The notes beneath the pieces are model-generated. The model was not told where the DNA came from and made no database searches. It saw only the letters and a program-made list of their open reading frames with translations. From contig JANSXZ010000017.1 of NCBI GenBank assembly GCA_024742705.1, positions 1 through 64,000 of the forward strand: DNA of 64,000 nucleotides, read 5' to 3'. The stretch comes from Paracoccaceae bacterium (GTDB taxonomy: Bacteria > Pseudomonadota > Alphaproteobacteria > Rhodobacterales > Rhodobacteraceae). This document shows positions 44,613-53,820 of this stretch, piece after piece (positions within the stretch are counted from its first letter, which is position 1; every line of letters starts with the position of its first letter). Made by a program: the position numbers and the translations under genes.

Positions 44613-45778
44613 CCGAAATGACCGACCGCGATCCTTCGGCCGACGGCCCGGATATCTCCGACAACGCCGCCCGCCGCGCCCGCGAGGCTTACTTCACCGC
44701 GTCGCAGGGGCAGTTGATCTGGGCGCGGTTCCGGCGCAACCGCACGGCGATGGCGGCGGGTATCGTCTTGCTGGCGCTGGTGTTGATGGGGATCTTTGCG
44801 CCCTTTCTGTCGCCCTATGATCCCAGCATCGCGGGGCGCAATGCCGAATACACCAACGGGGCGCCGCAGATCCCGAAATTCTGCGACGATGCAGGGTGTT
44901 CCGCGCGGCCCTTCATCTATGGCGTCACCCGCGAGCGGTCGCTGGCGACGAACTTTCGCTGGGTCACCAAGATCGACACGACCGACCGCCGCTATGTTCA
45001 GTTTCTGGTCGAAGGCACGCCTTACAAGCTGTTCGGGATAACCTTCTCGACCCGGCTTTTCGGCGTGGACAAGGGCAAGATCCACCTGTTCGGCACCGAC
45101 GACACCGGCAAGGATATCTTCTCGCGCACGCTCCACGCGATCTATACATCGCTTGCGGTGGGCACGCTGGGGGTTCTGATCAGTTTTGTTCTGGCGCTGT
45201 TGATCGGCGGGGTCGCGGGGTACTTCGGCGGTTGGATCGACGGGGTTCTGCAAATGATAACCGACGCGGTGCGCACGGTGCCGGCGATACCGCTGTTCAT
45301 GGCGATCGCCGCGTTCCTGCCGGCCGAGATCAGCTCCGAGGCGCGGTTCTTCTACATTTCGATCATCCTGGGCCTGATCGGCTGGCCCACGCTGGCGCGG
45401 CGGGTGCGCACGCATCTTCTGGTCGAGCGCAATCAGGAATACGTCCTGGCGGCCAAGCTGTCGGGCGCCGGGCCCAGCCATGTGATCCGCAAGCATCTGT
45501 TGCCGTCCTTCACCTCGTATATCATCGTCGATCTGGTGATATCCTTTCCTTACATGGTGCTTTCCGAAACCGCGCTCAGCTTCATCGGGCTGGGGCTTAA
45601 GGATCCTGTGAACTCGCTGGGGGTTATGCTGCAGAACACCACCTCGGCGGATGTCTTGCTGAACTATCAATGGTATTTCATCCCGGTGCTGTTCTTCATC
45701 GCGCTGGTGATGGCCTTTGTCTTTGTCGGTGACGGGCTGCGCGATGCCGCCGATCCCTATGGGAGCACAAAGAAATGA
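44609..45778 (+). CDS. ABC transporter permease (DppC/OppC type)
   Basis: A 389-residue permease with an N-terminal OppC-type segment (LIWARFRRNRTAMAAGIVLLALVLMGIFAPFLSPYDP) and a roughly 100-residue soluble insert before the transport domain. The EAA loop reads EYVLAAKLSGAGPSHVIRKHLLPSF. The insert is longer than in DppC (about 300 residues in total), which is common for large-ligand systems. It overlaps the permease before and the ATPase after by ATGA. Confidence 0.92.
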   Translation: MTEMTDRDPSADGPDISDNAARRAREAYFTASQGQLIWARFRRNRTAMAAGIVLLALVLMGIFAPFLSPYDPSIAGRNAEYTNGAPQIPKFCDDAGCSARPFIYGVTRERSLATNFRWVTKIDTTDRRYVQFLVEGTPYKLFGITFSTRLFGVDKGKIHLFGTDDTGKDIFSRTLHAIYTSLAVGTLGVLISFVLALLIGGVAGYFGGWIDGVLQMITDAVRTVPAIPLFMAIAAFLPAEISSEARFFYISIILGLIGWPTLARRVRTHLLVERNQEYVLAAKLSGAGPSHVIRKHLLPSFTSYIIVDLVISFPYMVLSETALSFIGLGLKDPVNSLGVMLQNTTSADVLLNYQWYFIPVLFFIALVMAFVFVGDGLRDAADPYGSTKK

Positions 45779-46791
45779 CCGCGCCGCTGCTTTCGGTCCG
45801 CGACCTGACAATCCGTTTCCGCACCGACGAGGGGCTGATAACCGCTGTTGATCGGGTCAGTTTCGACATCGCACAAGGCGAGGTTCTGGGGCTGGTCGGG
45901 GAATCGGGATCGGGTAAATCCGTAACCGCCAAGGCGTTGATGCGGCTGAACGGATCGAACACCGTCTACGATCCGCAAAGCCGGATCATCCTGAACCTGC
46001 CTGGCCAGGCGCCTGTCGACGTTCTGGCGCTGCGTCGCGAGAAAGACATGATGCAGGTGCGCGGCGGCGCGATTTCAATGATTTTCCAAGAGCCTATGGC
46101 GTCTTTTGCACCCGCCATCACGGTCGGTGACCAGATGGTCGAACAATTGCGCCTGCACCGCAGGATGACACGCCGCGAGGCGCAGGCCCTTTCGATTGAA
46201 ATGCTGGCGCGGGTGGGCATCCCCGAACCGGCGCGCCGGTTCGGACAATACGCCTTCGAGTTTTCCGGTGGAATGCGTCAGCGCGCGATGATTGCGATGG
46301 CCCTGTCGACGCAGCCCAGGCTTCTGATCGCCGACGAACCGACGACCGCGCTTGATGTGACGATCCAGGCGCAGGTGATTGATCTGATGACCGACCTGGT
46401 TGCCGAATTCGGCATGGCGATCCTGTTCATCACCCATGATCTGGGTGTGATCGCGCAGACGGCCGACCGCGTGGCGGTGATGTATCTGGGGCGGCAGGTG
46501 GAAACCGGCGCGGTGCGCCAGGTGATCCGCACACCCGCGCATCCCTACACCAGCGGCCTGATTGCCGCGCTGCCGCAGCTGGATGACATCGACGCGCCGC
46601 TGGTGCCGGTGCCGGGCGACATCCCGTCGCCGTTGAACCGGCCCTCGGGCTGTGTGTTTCACACGCGTTGCGGCCTTGCCTTGCCGGATCTCTGCGCGGC
46701 GCGCGATCCGGGGTTCGTGGCGCCGGCCGAGGGCCATGCGGTGGCCTGCCACCTGGTGGAAGCGAAACTGCGCGAAGGATCCCCCGCATGA
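45775..46791 (+). CDS. ABC transporter ATP-binding protein (DppD/OppD type)
   Basis: A 338-residue ATPase with Walker A GESGSGKSV, Q-loop FQEP, signature FSGGMRQR, Walker B LLIADEPTTALD and the switch His in ITHDLGV. The C-terminal oligopeptide-type extension carries the Cys-rich NRPSGCVFHTRCGLALPDLC segment. It pairs with the following ATPase as the two-ATPase motor of a Dpp/Opp importer. Start and stop overlap both neighbours by ATGA. Confidence 0.93.
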   Translation: MTAPLLSVRDLTIRFRTDEGLITAVDRVSFDIAQGEVLGLVGESGSGKSVTAKALMRLNGSNTVYDPQSRIILNLPGQAPVDVLALRREKDMMQVRGGAISMIFQEPMASFAPAITVGDQMVEQLRLHRRMTRREAQALSIEMLARVGIPEPARRFGQYAFEFSGGMRQRAMIAMALSTQPRLLIADEPTTALDVTIQAQVIDLMTDLVAEFGMAILFITHDLGVIAQTADRVAVMYLGRQVETGAVRQVIRTPAHPYTSGLIAALPQLDDIDAPLVPVPGDIPSPLNRPSGCVFHTRCGLALPDLCAARDPGFVAPAEGHAVACHLVEAKLREGSPA

Positions 46792-47810
46792 CCGATGCAC
46801 CGATCATCGAAGTCGAAGACCTGACCGTGCGCTATACCCTCGGGCATGGCCTGCTTTCGCAGAAAACCGATCTGAACGCCGTCGACGGCGTCAGCCTGTC
46901 GATCGGCAGGGGCAGCTTCTTTGGCCTGGTCGGCGAAAGCGGATCGGGCAAGACGACACTGGGGCGGGCGCTTTTGTGCGCCGCGCCGATCAGCGACGGC
47001 AAGGTGATATACAGCGACGACGAGGTGCGCCTGGACCTGGCGGCCATGTCGAAAGCGGAACTGAAGGATTACCGCAAGCGCGCGCAGCTCATCTTTCAGG
47101 ATCCCTATGCCGCGCTGTCGCCACGCATGACGGTGCGCGACATCATCGCCGAGCCGCTCGAGGTGATGCGCCTGACCCGCAACCGCGCCGAAACCGATGC
47201 GCGCGTGCGCGAGATCGCGGCGAGCTGCCGGCTCAACCTTGAACATCTGCGCCGCTTTCCGCATGCGTTTTCAGGCGGCCAGCGCCAGCGCATTTCGATT
47301 GCGCGGGCGTTGGTATCGGGGCCGCGCCTGGTGGTTGCCGATGAAAGCGTCGCGGCGCTGGATGTGTCGATCCAGGCCGATGTGCTGAACCTGCTGCGCA
47401 AGATCCAGCGCGAGATGGGCATTTCGTTCCTGTTCATCAGCCACGATCTGTCGGTGGTTGCGCATGTCTGCGACAATGTGGCGGTGATGTATCTTGGCCA
47501 GCTGATCGAAACCGCGCCGACGCGCGATCTGTTCGCCCGCCCGCGCCATCCCTACACCCGCGCGCTGTTGTCGGCGATCCCGTCGCTGGACCCGGACGCG
47601 CGTAAGACCGCGGAAAAGCTCGAGGGCGAGATCCCGTCGCCGACCGCGCCGCCGCCGGGGTGCAAGTTTCACACCCGCTGCCGTTTCTCCCGCGCGCGCT
47701 GCCGCAGCGAAGTGCCGGTGCTGCGCGAACTCGCGCCGGGCCACCGCGCGGCCTGCCATTTCGCCGAAGAGTTCGATTTCACCCGCGCGGCGCAGCCCGG
47801 CGCGGCCTAG
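46788..47810 (+). CDS. ABC transporter ATP-binding protein (DppF/OppF type)
   Basis: A 340-residue ATPase with Walker A GESGSGKTTLGRAL, Q-loop FQDPYAALSPRMTV, signature FSGGQRQR and H-loop ISHDLSVV. Walker B reads VVADESVAALD: Ser stands where most relatives have Pro (DEPxSALD), but the catalytic Glu is kept. The Cys-rich C-terminal extension GCKFHTRCRFSRARC is present. The ATG at 46788 overlaps the partner stop. It ends in a 4-base overlap (CTAG) with the convergent lipoprotein gene. Confidence 0.93.
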   Translation: MTDAPIIEVEDLTVRYTLGHGLLSQKTDLNAVDGVSLSIGRGSFFGLVGESGSGKTTLGRALLCAAPISDGKVIYSDDEVRLDLAAMSKAELKDYRKRAQLIFQDPYAALSPRMTVRDIIAEPLEVMRLTRNRAETDARVREIAASCRLNLEHLRRFPHAFSGGQRQRISIARALVSGPRLVVADESVAALDVSIQADVLNLLRKIQREMGISFLFISHDLSVVAHVCDNVAVMYLGQLIETAPTRDLFARPRHPYTRALLSAIPSLDPDARKTAEKLEGEIPSPTAPPPGCKFHTRCRFSRARCRSEVPVLRELAPGHRAACHFAEEFDFTRAAQPGAA

Positions 47811-48286
47811 CCACGGGTAACGATCTGCCAGGTTCCGCCGCGGTTGCGGATCACGCAGGAATTGCCCGAAAGCGGCGGCAGGATCCGGGTTGCCGCGGGC
47901 GGCGCGGCATTCGCCACCGATTGCGGGCAGGCGGGAATGGTGGTGGCGCGATAGCCGCGCGCGATCATGCACTGATCGGCCACACGCGCGCGCAGATCGG
48001 CGTTGACATCGACGGTGAATATCTCGCCCTCGACCCAGTAGCCGGGCCGCGTGACGCAATTGGCCTGCGCGTCGCAGACCCGCTCGGGCGGCACATAGAC
48101 GGGCGGGCGTCGCCGGATCTGGCTGGCCACCGGCGCGTCGCGCAGTGCGCGCACCTCGCATTGCGTCTGGTCGGCCTGCATCCGCGCCACGCTGACGCCT
48201 TCGCGGTAATAGAGATCAAGGGGCAGGCAGGCGGCCAACAGACCGCCCCCGACCGCGAGAAAAGACAACAAGACGATCCGGTGCAT
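47807..48286 (-). CDS. Putative small lipoprotein
   Basis: A 159-residue protein with a lipoprotein leader: VLLSFLAVGGGLLAAC, lipobox LAAC with Cys20. The mature part has paired Cys residues (CEVRALRD, VCDAQANCVTRPGYW, QCMIARGY) and ends NSCVIRNRGGTWQIV. The family is not recognised; the Cys pattern and size are common in Roseobacter envelope proteins of unknown role. The start at 48286 is chosen because the leader begins there; the frame is open to 48571. It is divergent from trkA and convergent with the ABC operon. Confidence 0.78.
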   Translation of the reverse strand: MHRIVLLSFLAVGGGLLAACLPLDLYYREGVSVARMQADQTQCEVRALRDAPVASQIRRRPPVYVPPERVCDAQANCVTRPGYWVEGEIFTVDVNADLRARVADQCMIARGYRATTIPACPQSVANAAPPAATRILPPLSGNSCVIRNRGGTWQIVTRG

Positions 48287-48428
48287 GGCGGCACTGTGGC
48301 CGATGTCTTGTGGCATGACAATTGATTTGACCGCCCCGGACCCTTCTGTCATGCAAGGTTGTCGATGTACCCATTGCAGCGCGGCCGCGCGCCGGGCGGG
48401 CGGCACAACGGGCTGAGGGCGAAGTGGA

Positions 48429-49805
48429 ATGAAGGTCATCATCTGCGGCGCGGGGCAGGTCGGTTGGCAGATCGCGCGCCATCTGTCTGCCGAAATGAAC
48501 GATGTGACCGTCGTCGACAACAACGCCGATCTGGTGCGCCGCGCCACCGATACGCTCGACGTGCAGGGCATCGCCGGTTTCGCCAGCTACCCCGACGTTC
48601 TGGACCGCGCCGGCGCCCGTGACGCCGACATGATCATCGCCGCGACCTATTCGGACGAGGTGAACATGGTGACCTGCCAGGTCGCGCATTCGGTCTTTGG
48701 CATCAACCGCAAGATCGCGCGGCTGCGCAGCAAATCCTACCTGGACGCGATCTACTCCGATCTCTACCGCCGCGATCATCTGCCGATCGACGTGGTGATC
48801 AGCCCCGAACGCGAGGTCGCGCAGGCGGCGATGCAGCGTCTGGCCGTGCCAGCCGCCTTCGACACCGAAACCTTCATGGGCGGCAAGGCCAAGCTGCTGG
48901 GGGTGCGCACGGATGCCGATTGTCCGATTCTGAACACCCCGTTGCGGCAACTGACCGATCTGTTCTCGACGCTGCGGTCGATTGTCGTGGGGGTGCGGCG
49001 CGAAGGCACGCTGTTCGCGCCCGAACCCGACGACCAGATCTTTGCCGGCGACGAGTGTTATGTGTTCTGCCATGTGGATGACATCGGCCGCACGATGGAA
49101 GTGTTCGGCAAGAAACAGAACAAGCAGGAGCGCGTGGTTATCGTGGGCGGCGGCAACGTCGGTCTGGCGGTCGCGCGCGAACTGGAAAGCCGCGCCGCGC
49201 GCGTGCGGGTGAAGATGATCGAACGCAACCGTCGCTGCGCCGAACTGGCCGCCGAGGCGCTGGAACGCACGATCGTCCTGCATGGCGACGGCCTGGATGC
49301 GACGCTGCTGGCCGAGGCGGGCATCGCGCGCGCCGATGCCATGCTGGCGGTGACCGACGACGACAAGACCAACATGCTGGCCGCCGTGCGCGCCAAGGCC
49401 GAAGGCTGTCCGATGGCGGTGGCGCTGATCAACGATCCGACGCTGGTGCCGCTGATGAAGCCGCTGGGGATCGACGCCTACATCAATCCGCGCGCCACCA
49501 CGGTCAGTTCGATCCTGCGCCACATCCGCCACGGCCGGGTGCGCGGCGTCTATTCGATCGGCGATGCCGAGGCCGAGGTGATCGAGGCCGAGGTGATGTC
49601 GACATCGCCTCTGGCCGGGCAGCGCCTGCGCGACATCGGGTTCCCCGAAGGCGTTCTGGTGGGCGCGGTCATGAAGAACGGCGAGGTTCTGCGCCCCACC
49701 GGCGCCTTGCGCGTCGAGGAAGGCGATGTGGTCGCGATGTTCGCGATGGCCGCGGATGTGCCCGAGGTCGAGCGGCTGATGCAGGTCTCGATCGATTACT
49801 TCTGA
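48429..49805 (+). CDS. trkA: Trk system potassium uptake protein TrkA
   Basis: A 458-residue peripheral regulator of TrkH with two RCK modules. Each begins with a nucleotide-binding fold: ICGAGQVGWQIARHL (near 4-18) and VIVGGGNVGLAVARELE (near 236-250). TrkA-C lobes follow (near 145-225 and 375-455). It gates the channel in response to NAD(H)/ATP. trkH follows 3 bases after its stop. Length agrees with E. coli TrkA (458). Confidence 0.96.
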   Translation: MKVIICGAGQVGWQIARHLSAEMNDVTVVDNNADLVRRATDTLDVQGIAGFASYPDVLDRAGARDADMIIAATYSDEVNMVTCQVAHSVFGINRKIARLRSKSYLDAIYSDLYRRDHLPIDVVISPEREVAQAAMQRLAVPAAFDTETFMGGKAKLLGVRTDADCPILNTPLRQLTDLFSTLRSIVVGVRREGTLFAPEPDDQIFAGDECYVFCHVDDIGRTMEVFGKKQNKQERVVIVGGGNVGLAVARELESRAARVRVKMIERNRRCAELAAEALERTIVLHGDGLDATLLAEAGIARADAMLAVTDDDKTNMLAAVRAKAEGCPMAVALINDPTLVPLMKPLGIDAYINPRATTVSSILRHIRHGRVRGVYSIGDAEAEVIEAEVMSTSPLAGQRLRDIGFPEGVLVGAVMKNGEVLRPTGALRVEEGDVVAMFAMAADVPEVERLMQVSIDYF

Positions 49806-49808
49806 CCG

Positions 49809-51350
49809 ATGCGTGGCCAAGCCCCTCCTGGGCCCATAGCCCGGCTGCCGCTTTTCCTGCTGCTGACGGGGGTTGCGGCGCTGTCGATGTATGTGCCGGC
49901 GGGTTATGCGCTGGCGCTGGATCTTCATGCGCCGGCGCGGTCGTTCTTCTATGCCGGCACGCTTGGCCTGGTTGCGGTGACGGTGGCGGGGTTGGCCATG
50001 GGCAACCGGATGCCGCGCTATGGCACGCTGGGGCAGTTGTTGTCGCTGCTGGCCACATTCGCGGTGCTGCCGGTGTTCCTGGCGGTGCCGATCCACGACG
50101 CGCTGCGCACCACCAGCTTTCTGAATGCCTATTTCGATATGGTCAGCGCGATCACCACCACCGGCGCCGATCTGTTCACCGACCCCGCGCGCCTGTCGGC
50201 GCCTTTGCATCTGTGGCGTGCGCAGGTGGGGTGGATGGGCGGATTGCTCATGTGGATCGCCGCATCGGCGATACTGGCGCCGCTCAGCCTGGGCGGCTTC
50301 GAAGTGACCGCGCGGGGCGAGCCGGGCAACCTGGCCAATCTGGCCGGCGGTCAGGCCGGACGGATGCGCAGCGAACCGCGCCAGCGACTGTTGCGCGTGA
50401 CCTTCACGCTGACGCCGATCTATGCGGGCCTGACGGTGGTGCTGTGGACCGGGCTTGTGGCGGCGGGCGACCGGCCGCTGGTGGCGTTGTGCCACGCGAT
50501 GTCGGTCATGGCCACCAGCGGCATTTCCCCGGTCGGCGGGGTGCCGCAATCGGCCTCGGGCTTCGCGGGCGAATTCCTGATGCTGTTCTTCTTTGCCTTC
50601 GCGCTGACGCGGCTGACCTTTTCCAAGGATACGGTCACGCGCGGCGAAGGCCGCATCGACCGCGACCCCGAGTTCCGCGTTGCCATGCTGTTGATCCTCG
50701 GCGTGCCGACGCTGTTGTTCCTGCGGCACTGGATCGGCGCCTTCGATCTGGCCAGCACCCAGGACGGCGTGCAGGTTCTTTGGGGGTTCTGGGGCGGGCT
50801 GTTCACGGTGGCTTCTTTCCTGACGACCACCGGCTTCGTCAGCGGCGGCTGGGCCGAGGCGCAGCAATGGTCGGGGCTGGGCACGCCGGGGCTGTTGCTG
50901 ATGGGGCTTGCGCTGATCGGCGGCGGGGTCGCCACCACGGCGGGCGGGGTCAAGCTGTTGCGGGTGTTTTCGCTCTACCTGGCCGGGCTGCGCGAGATGG
51001 AGTTGTTGCTGCACCCTTCGTCGGTAAGTGGTGAAGGCGCGCGCAACCGCCGGATCCAGTCGAACGGCGCGTTCATCGCCTGGGTTTTCTTCATGCTGTT
51101 CGCGCTGACGCTGACGCTGGTCACGCTGATGCTGACGGCGCTGGGGGTGGGCTTTGACAACGCGATTCTGCTGAGCGTCGCCAGCCTGTCGACAACCGGC
51201 CCGCTGATCGACGTGGCCGCCGAGACGCCGATCCGCCTGATCGAGCTTTCGGCGCCGGCCAAGGGGGTGATCTGTGCGGCGATGGTGCTGGGGCGGCTGG
51301 AAACGCTGGCCATCATCGCATTGCTGAGCACCGAGACCTGGCGAAATTGA
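49809..51350 (+). CDS. trkH: Trk-type potassium uptake channel protein TrkH
   Basis: A 513-residue membrane protein made of four M1-P-M2 repeats. The four filter loops are visible as TTTGADL, VMATSGISPVGG, TTTGFVSGG and LSTTGPLID, with the conserved Gly in each. About ten to twelve hydrophobic segments are present. It forms the K+ conducting unit with TrkA. Length is close to E. coli TrkH (483). The gene begins 3 bases after trkA, so they form an operon; 130 bases separate it from hfq. Confidence 0.94.
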   Translation: MRGQAPPGPIARLPLFLLLTGVAALSMYVPAGYALALDLHAPARSFFYAGTLGLVAVTVAGLAMGNRMPRYGTLGQLLSLLATFAVLPVFLAVPIHDALRTTSFLNAYFDMVSAITTTGADLFTDPARLSAPLHLWRAQVGWMGGLLMWIAASAILAPLSLGGFEVTARGEPGNLANLAGGQAGRMRSEPRQRLLRVTFTLTPIYAGLTVVLWTGLVAAGDRPLVALCHAMSVMATSGISPVGGVPQSASGFAGEFLMLFFFAFALTRLTFSKDTVTRGEGRIDRDPEFRVAMLLILGVPTLLFLRHWIGAFDLASTQDGVQVLWGFWGGLFTVASFLTTTGFVSGGWAEAQQWSGLGTPGLLLMGLALIGGGVATTAGGVKLLRVFSLYLAGLREMELLLHPSSVSGEGARNRRIQSNGAFIAWVFFMLFALTLTLVTLMLTALGVGFDNAILLSVASLSTTGPLIDVAAETPIRLIELSAPAKGVICAAMVLGRLETLAIIALLSTETWRN

Positions 51351-51480
51351 CGCCGCTTTGCAACGTCGCGGTCGCGGTGGTGAGTTTTGTGGTGGAATCT
51401 CCTCTTGCGCTTCTACATACTTGATTGCGGGGAGGCATGCTGGCCGCGGCATGTTGCAAGAACAAAAGCGAGATTAATGA

Positions 51481-51720
51481 ATGGCTTCGGACAGACAGAA
51501 CCTTCAGGACGCATTCCTGAACCATGTGCGCAAAACCAAGGTTCCGGTTACTATTTTTCTGATCAACGGCGTCAAATTGCAGGGCGTAATCACATGGTTT
51601 GATAACTTCTGCGTACTGCTGCGCCGCGATGGCCAGTCGCAGCTTGTGTACAAACACGCGATTTCCACGATCATGCCCGCACAGCCGATCAGCCTGTACG
51701 AGGGCGAAGACGCTTCTTGA
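51481..51720 (+). CDS. hfq: RNA chaperone Hfq
   Basis: A 79-residue Sm-fold protein that forms hexamers and pairs small RNAs with messages. Both Sm motifs are present: [41 protein letters not shown] and [13 protein letters not shown] (YKHA). Length is typical of alphaproteobacterial Hfq (about 80). The ATG follows AGCGAGATTAATGA. Its TGA overlaps the hflX ATG (TGATG), as in many proteobacteria. The upstream gap (51351-51480) holds a short CATGC/GCATG inverted repeat at about 51435-51452. Confidence 0.97.
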   Translation: MASDRQNLQDAFLNHVRKTKVPVTIFLINGVKLQGVITWFDNFCVLLRRDGQSQLVYKHAISTIMPAQPISLYEGEDAS

Positions 51721-52991
51721 TGGATCACGATGCACACCGCACCCGCGCCTGGGTGCTGCATCCCGAACTGAAGTCCGACCAGGATCGCCGCGCACCCGAA
51801 CCGGCGCTGGCCGAGGCTGTGGCGCTTGCCGCGGCGCTGCCCGATCTCGATGTGGTCGGATCGGGCATCGTGCGGCTGGCGCGGGCGCATCCCGGACATC
51901 TGTTCGGCACAGGCAAGATCGACGAACTGGCCGATACCCTGAAGGCGGGTGAAATCGAGCTGGTTCTGATCGACGGCGCATTGTCGCCGGTCCAGCAGCG
52001 CAACCTGGAAAAAGCCTGGAAGGTCAAGATCCTCGACCGGACCGGCCTGATCCTGGAAATCTTCAGCGATCGCGCGCGCACCCGCGAGGGTGTGTTGCAG
52101 GTCGAGATGGCCGCGCTCAGCTATCAGCGCACCCGGCTGGTGCGCGCCTGGACCCACCTTGAACGTCAGCGCGGCGGGCTGGGGTTTGTCGGCGGGCCTG
52201 GCGAAACCCAGATCGAGGCCGACCGCCGCGCCATCGACGAACAACTGGTGCGCCTGCGCCGGCAATTGGACAAGGTGGTCAAGACCCGCGCGTTGCACCG
52301 CGCCGCGCGGGCCAAGGTGCCGTTCCCGATCGTGGCGCTGGTTGGCTATACCAACGCCGGCAAATCCACGCTGTTCAACCGCCTGACCGGCGCCGAGGTG
52401 ATGGCCGAGGACATGTTGTTCGCCACGCTGGATCCGACGATGCGGCGGGTTTCCCTGCCGGACGGGCCCGAGGTGATCCTGTCGGACACCGTGGGTTTCA
52501 TCAGCGATCTGCCCACTGAACTGGTCGCGGCCTTCCGTGCCACGCTGGAAGAGGTTCTGGGCGCCGATCTGATCTGCCATGTCCGCGACATCAGCCACGC
52601 CGAAACCGATGCCCAGGCGCAGAACGTCGAAACCATCCTGGCGTCGCTGGGTGTGGATCCCGAACGCGACGGTATCGAGGTGTGGAACAAGACCGATCTG
52701 GTGGCGCCGGGCGAGCGCGAGGCGGTTCTGGCGCGCGCGGCGCGCGATCCCAAGGTCTTTGCGATCTCGGCGGTCACCGGCGACGGCATCGACGGGTTGC
52801 TGGTGGCCATCGCCGAAGCGTTGCAGGGCGCGCGTAGCACCGCGCATCTTCACCTGCGGTTCGATCAGGGCAAGGCGCGGGCATGGCTTTTCGCGCAGGA
52901 TCTGGTGCGCGACGAGGCCCAGACCGAAGACGGCTTTGACATCACCGTGCACTGGACCGCGAAACAGGCGGCCCGGTTCGAAAACCTCTGA
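51720..52991 (+). CDS. hflX: Ribosome-associated GTPase HflX
   Basis: A 423-residue GTPase that splits or rescues stalled ribosomes, especially under heat stress. It has the N-terminal HflX domain and the glycine-rich GGPGETQIEADRR (residues 158-170). The G domain follows: GYTNAGKSTLFN (209-220), the switch I/II area ATLDPTMRR and DTVGFI, and NKTDLV. The C-terminal domain closes the protein. The start overlaps the hfq stop by one base; a TTG at 51717 would add a single residue. The hfq-hflX linkage is conserved. Confidence 0.96.
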   Translation: MDHDAHRTRAWVLHPELKSDQDRRAPEPALAEAVALAAALPDLDVVGSGIVRLARAHPGHLFGTGKIDELADTLKAGEIELVLIDGALSPVQQRNLEKAWKVKILDRTGLILEIFSDRARTREGVLQVEMAALSYQRTRLVRAWTHLERQRGGLGFVGGPGETQIEADRRAIDEQLVRLRRQLDKVVKTRALHRAARAKVPFPIVALVGYTNAGKSTLFNRLTGAEVMAEDMLFATLDPTMRRVSLPDGPEVILSDTVGFISDLPTELVAAFRATLEEVLGADLICHVRDISHAETDAQAQNVETILASLGVDPERDGIEVWNKTDLVAPGEREAVLARAARDPKVFAISAVTGDGIDGLLVAIAEALQGARSTAHLHLRFDQGKARAWLFAQDLVRDEAQTEDGFDITVHWTAKQAARFENL

Positions 52992-53013
52992 GTTCGTCAG
53001 GAAAGCCAGGATC

Positions 53014-53820
53014 ATGCAGCAGGCCCATGATTTCGCAGAAGAATGTCGCGCGGTGGAGGATTTGATCGCACCGCTTGAACCGGCGGACTTCTTGCGCCGG
53101 ACGCAATTCAAGGACTGGACCGTCAACCATGTGTTTCAGCATCTGGCGGTGTTCGACCGGCTGGCGCTGTTGTCGGTACGCGACCCCGAAACCTTCAAGA
53201 TGGAATGGGCGCGGATCGAAAGGCTGTGGTCGGACGGGCGGACGCTGTGCGAAGCCACCGAAGTGGTGTTGGAAGGGCTGGGCGGTGCCGAATTGCGCCG
53301 TGTCTGGGCCGACGGCGCGCGCGATCTGGCGGATGAATTCGCGCGGACCGATCCGCGGCTCCGGGTTGCCTGGGTCGGGCCAGGCATGAGCGCGCGCTCG
53401 TCGATCACGGCGCGCCTGATGGAAACCTGGGCCCATGCGCAGGCGGTCTATGACATGCTGGGCCAGCGCCGTGTGAACGGCGCGCGCATCCGCAACATCG
53501 TGCAGCTGGGCGTGAACACCTACGACTGGACGTTCCGCAACCGTGGCACCGAAGCGCCGGGGCCGATGCCCGGCCTGCGCCTGACCGCGCCGGACGGAAC
53601 GCTGTGGTGCTATGGCGAACCGCGCGACGATGCGCTGATCGAGGGGCTGGCCGAGGAGTTCTGCATGGTCGTCGCCCAGACGCGAAACATCGCCGACACC
53701 GGGCTGCGCATGACGGGCGCGGCGGCCCGGCAATGGATGGCGCAGGCCCAGTGTTTCGCCGGCCCGCCGCACGACCCGCCCGCACCCGGCACCCGCGGCA
53801 TCGCCCGACCGCCGGTTTAG
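53014..53820 (+). CDS. TIGR03084-type DinB-fold protein (maleylpyruvate isomerase-like)
   Basis: A 268-residue protein of the DinB/maleylpyruvate isomerase-like superfamily, in the TIGR03084 subgroup. It shows DWTVNHVFQHLAVFDRLAL near residues 35-55 (His in FQHL) and METWAHAQAVYDMLGQR near 138-155, the two helices that carry the metal-binding His residues. The C-terminal half contains TAPDGTLWCYGEP. Function is unknown; related proteins use mycothiol or glutathione. It lies 22 bases after hflX. It ends in a 4-base overlap with the convergent flavoprotein gene. Confidence 0.75.
   Translation: MQQAHDFAEECRAVEDLIAPLEPADFLRRTQFKDWTVNHVFQHLAVFDRLALLSVRDPETFKMEWARIERLWSDGRTLCEATEVVLEGLGGAELRRVWADGARDLADEFARTDPRLRVAWVGPGMSARSSITARLMETWAHAQAVYDMLGQRRVNGARIRNIVQLGVNTYDWTFRNRGTEAPGPMPGLRLTAPDGTLWCYGEPRDDALIEGLAEEFCMVVAQTRNIADTGLRMTGAAARQWMAQAQCFAGPPHDPPAPGTRGIARPPV

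Noticed and set aside
48216-51452. Long minus-strand open frame (about 1080 codons) under trkA and trkH
   Set aside because: Same antisense pattern; trkA and trkH on the plus strand are unmistakable.
51435-51452. CATGC/GCATG inverted repeat before hfq as an autoregulatory Hfq site
   Set aside because: Only a 5-bp stem with an 8-base loop, which is common by chance in this composition.
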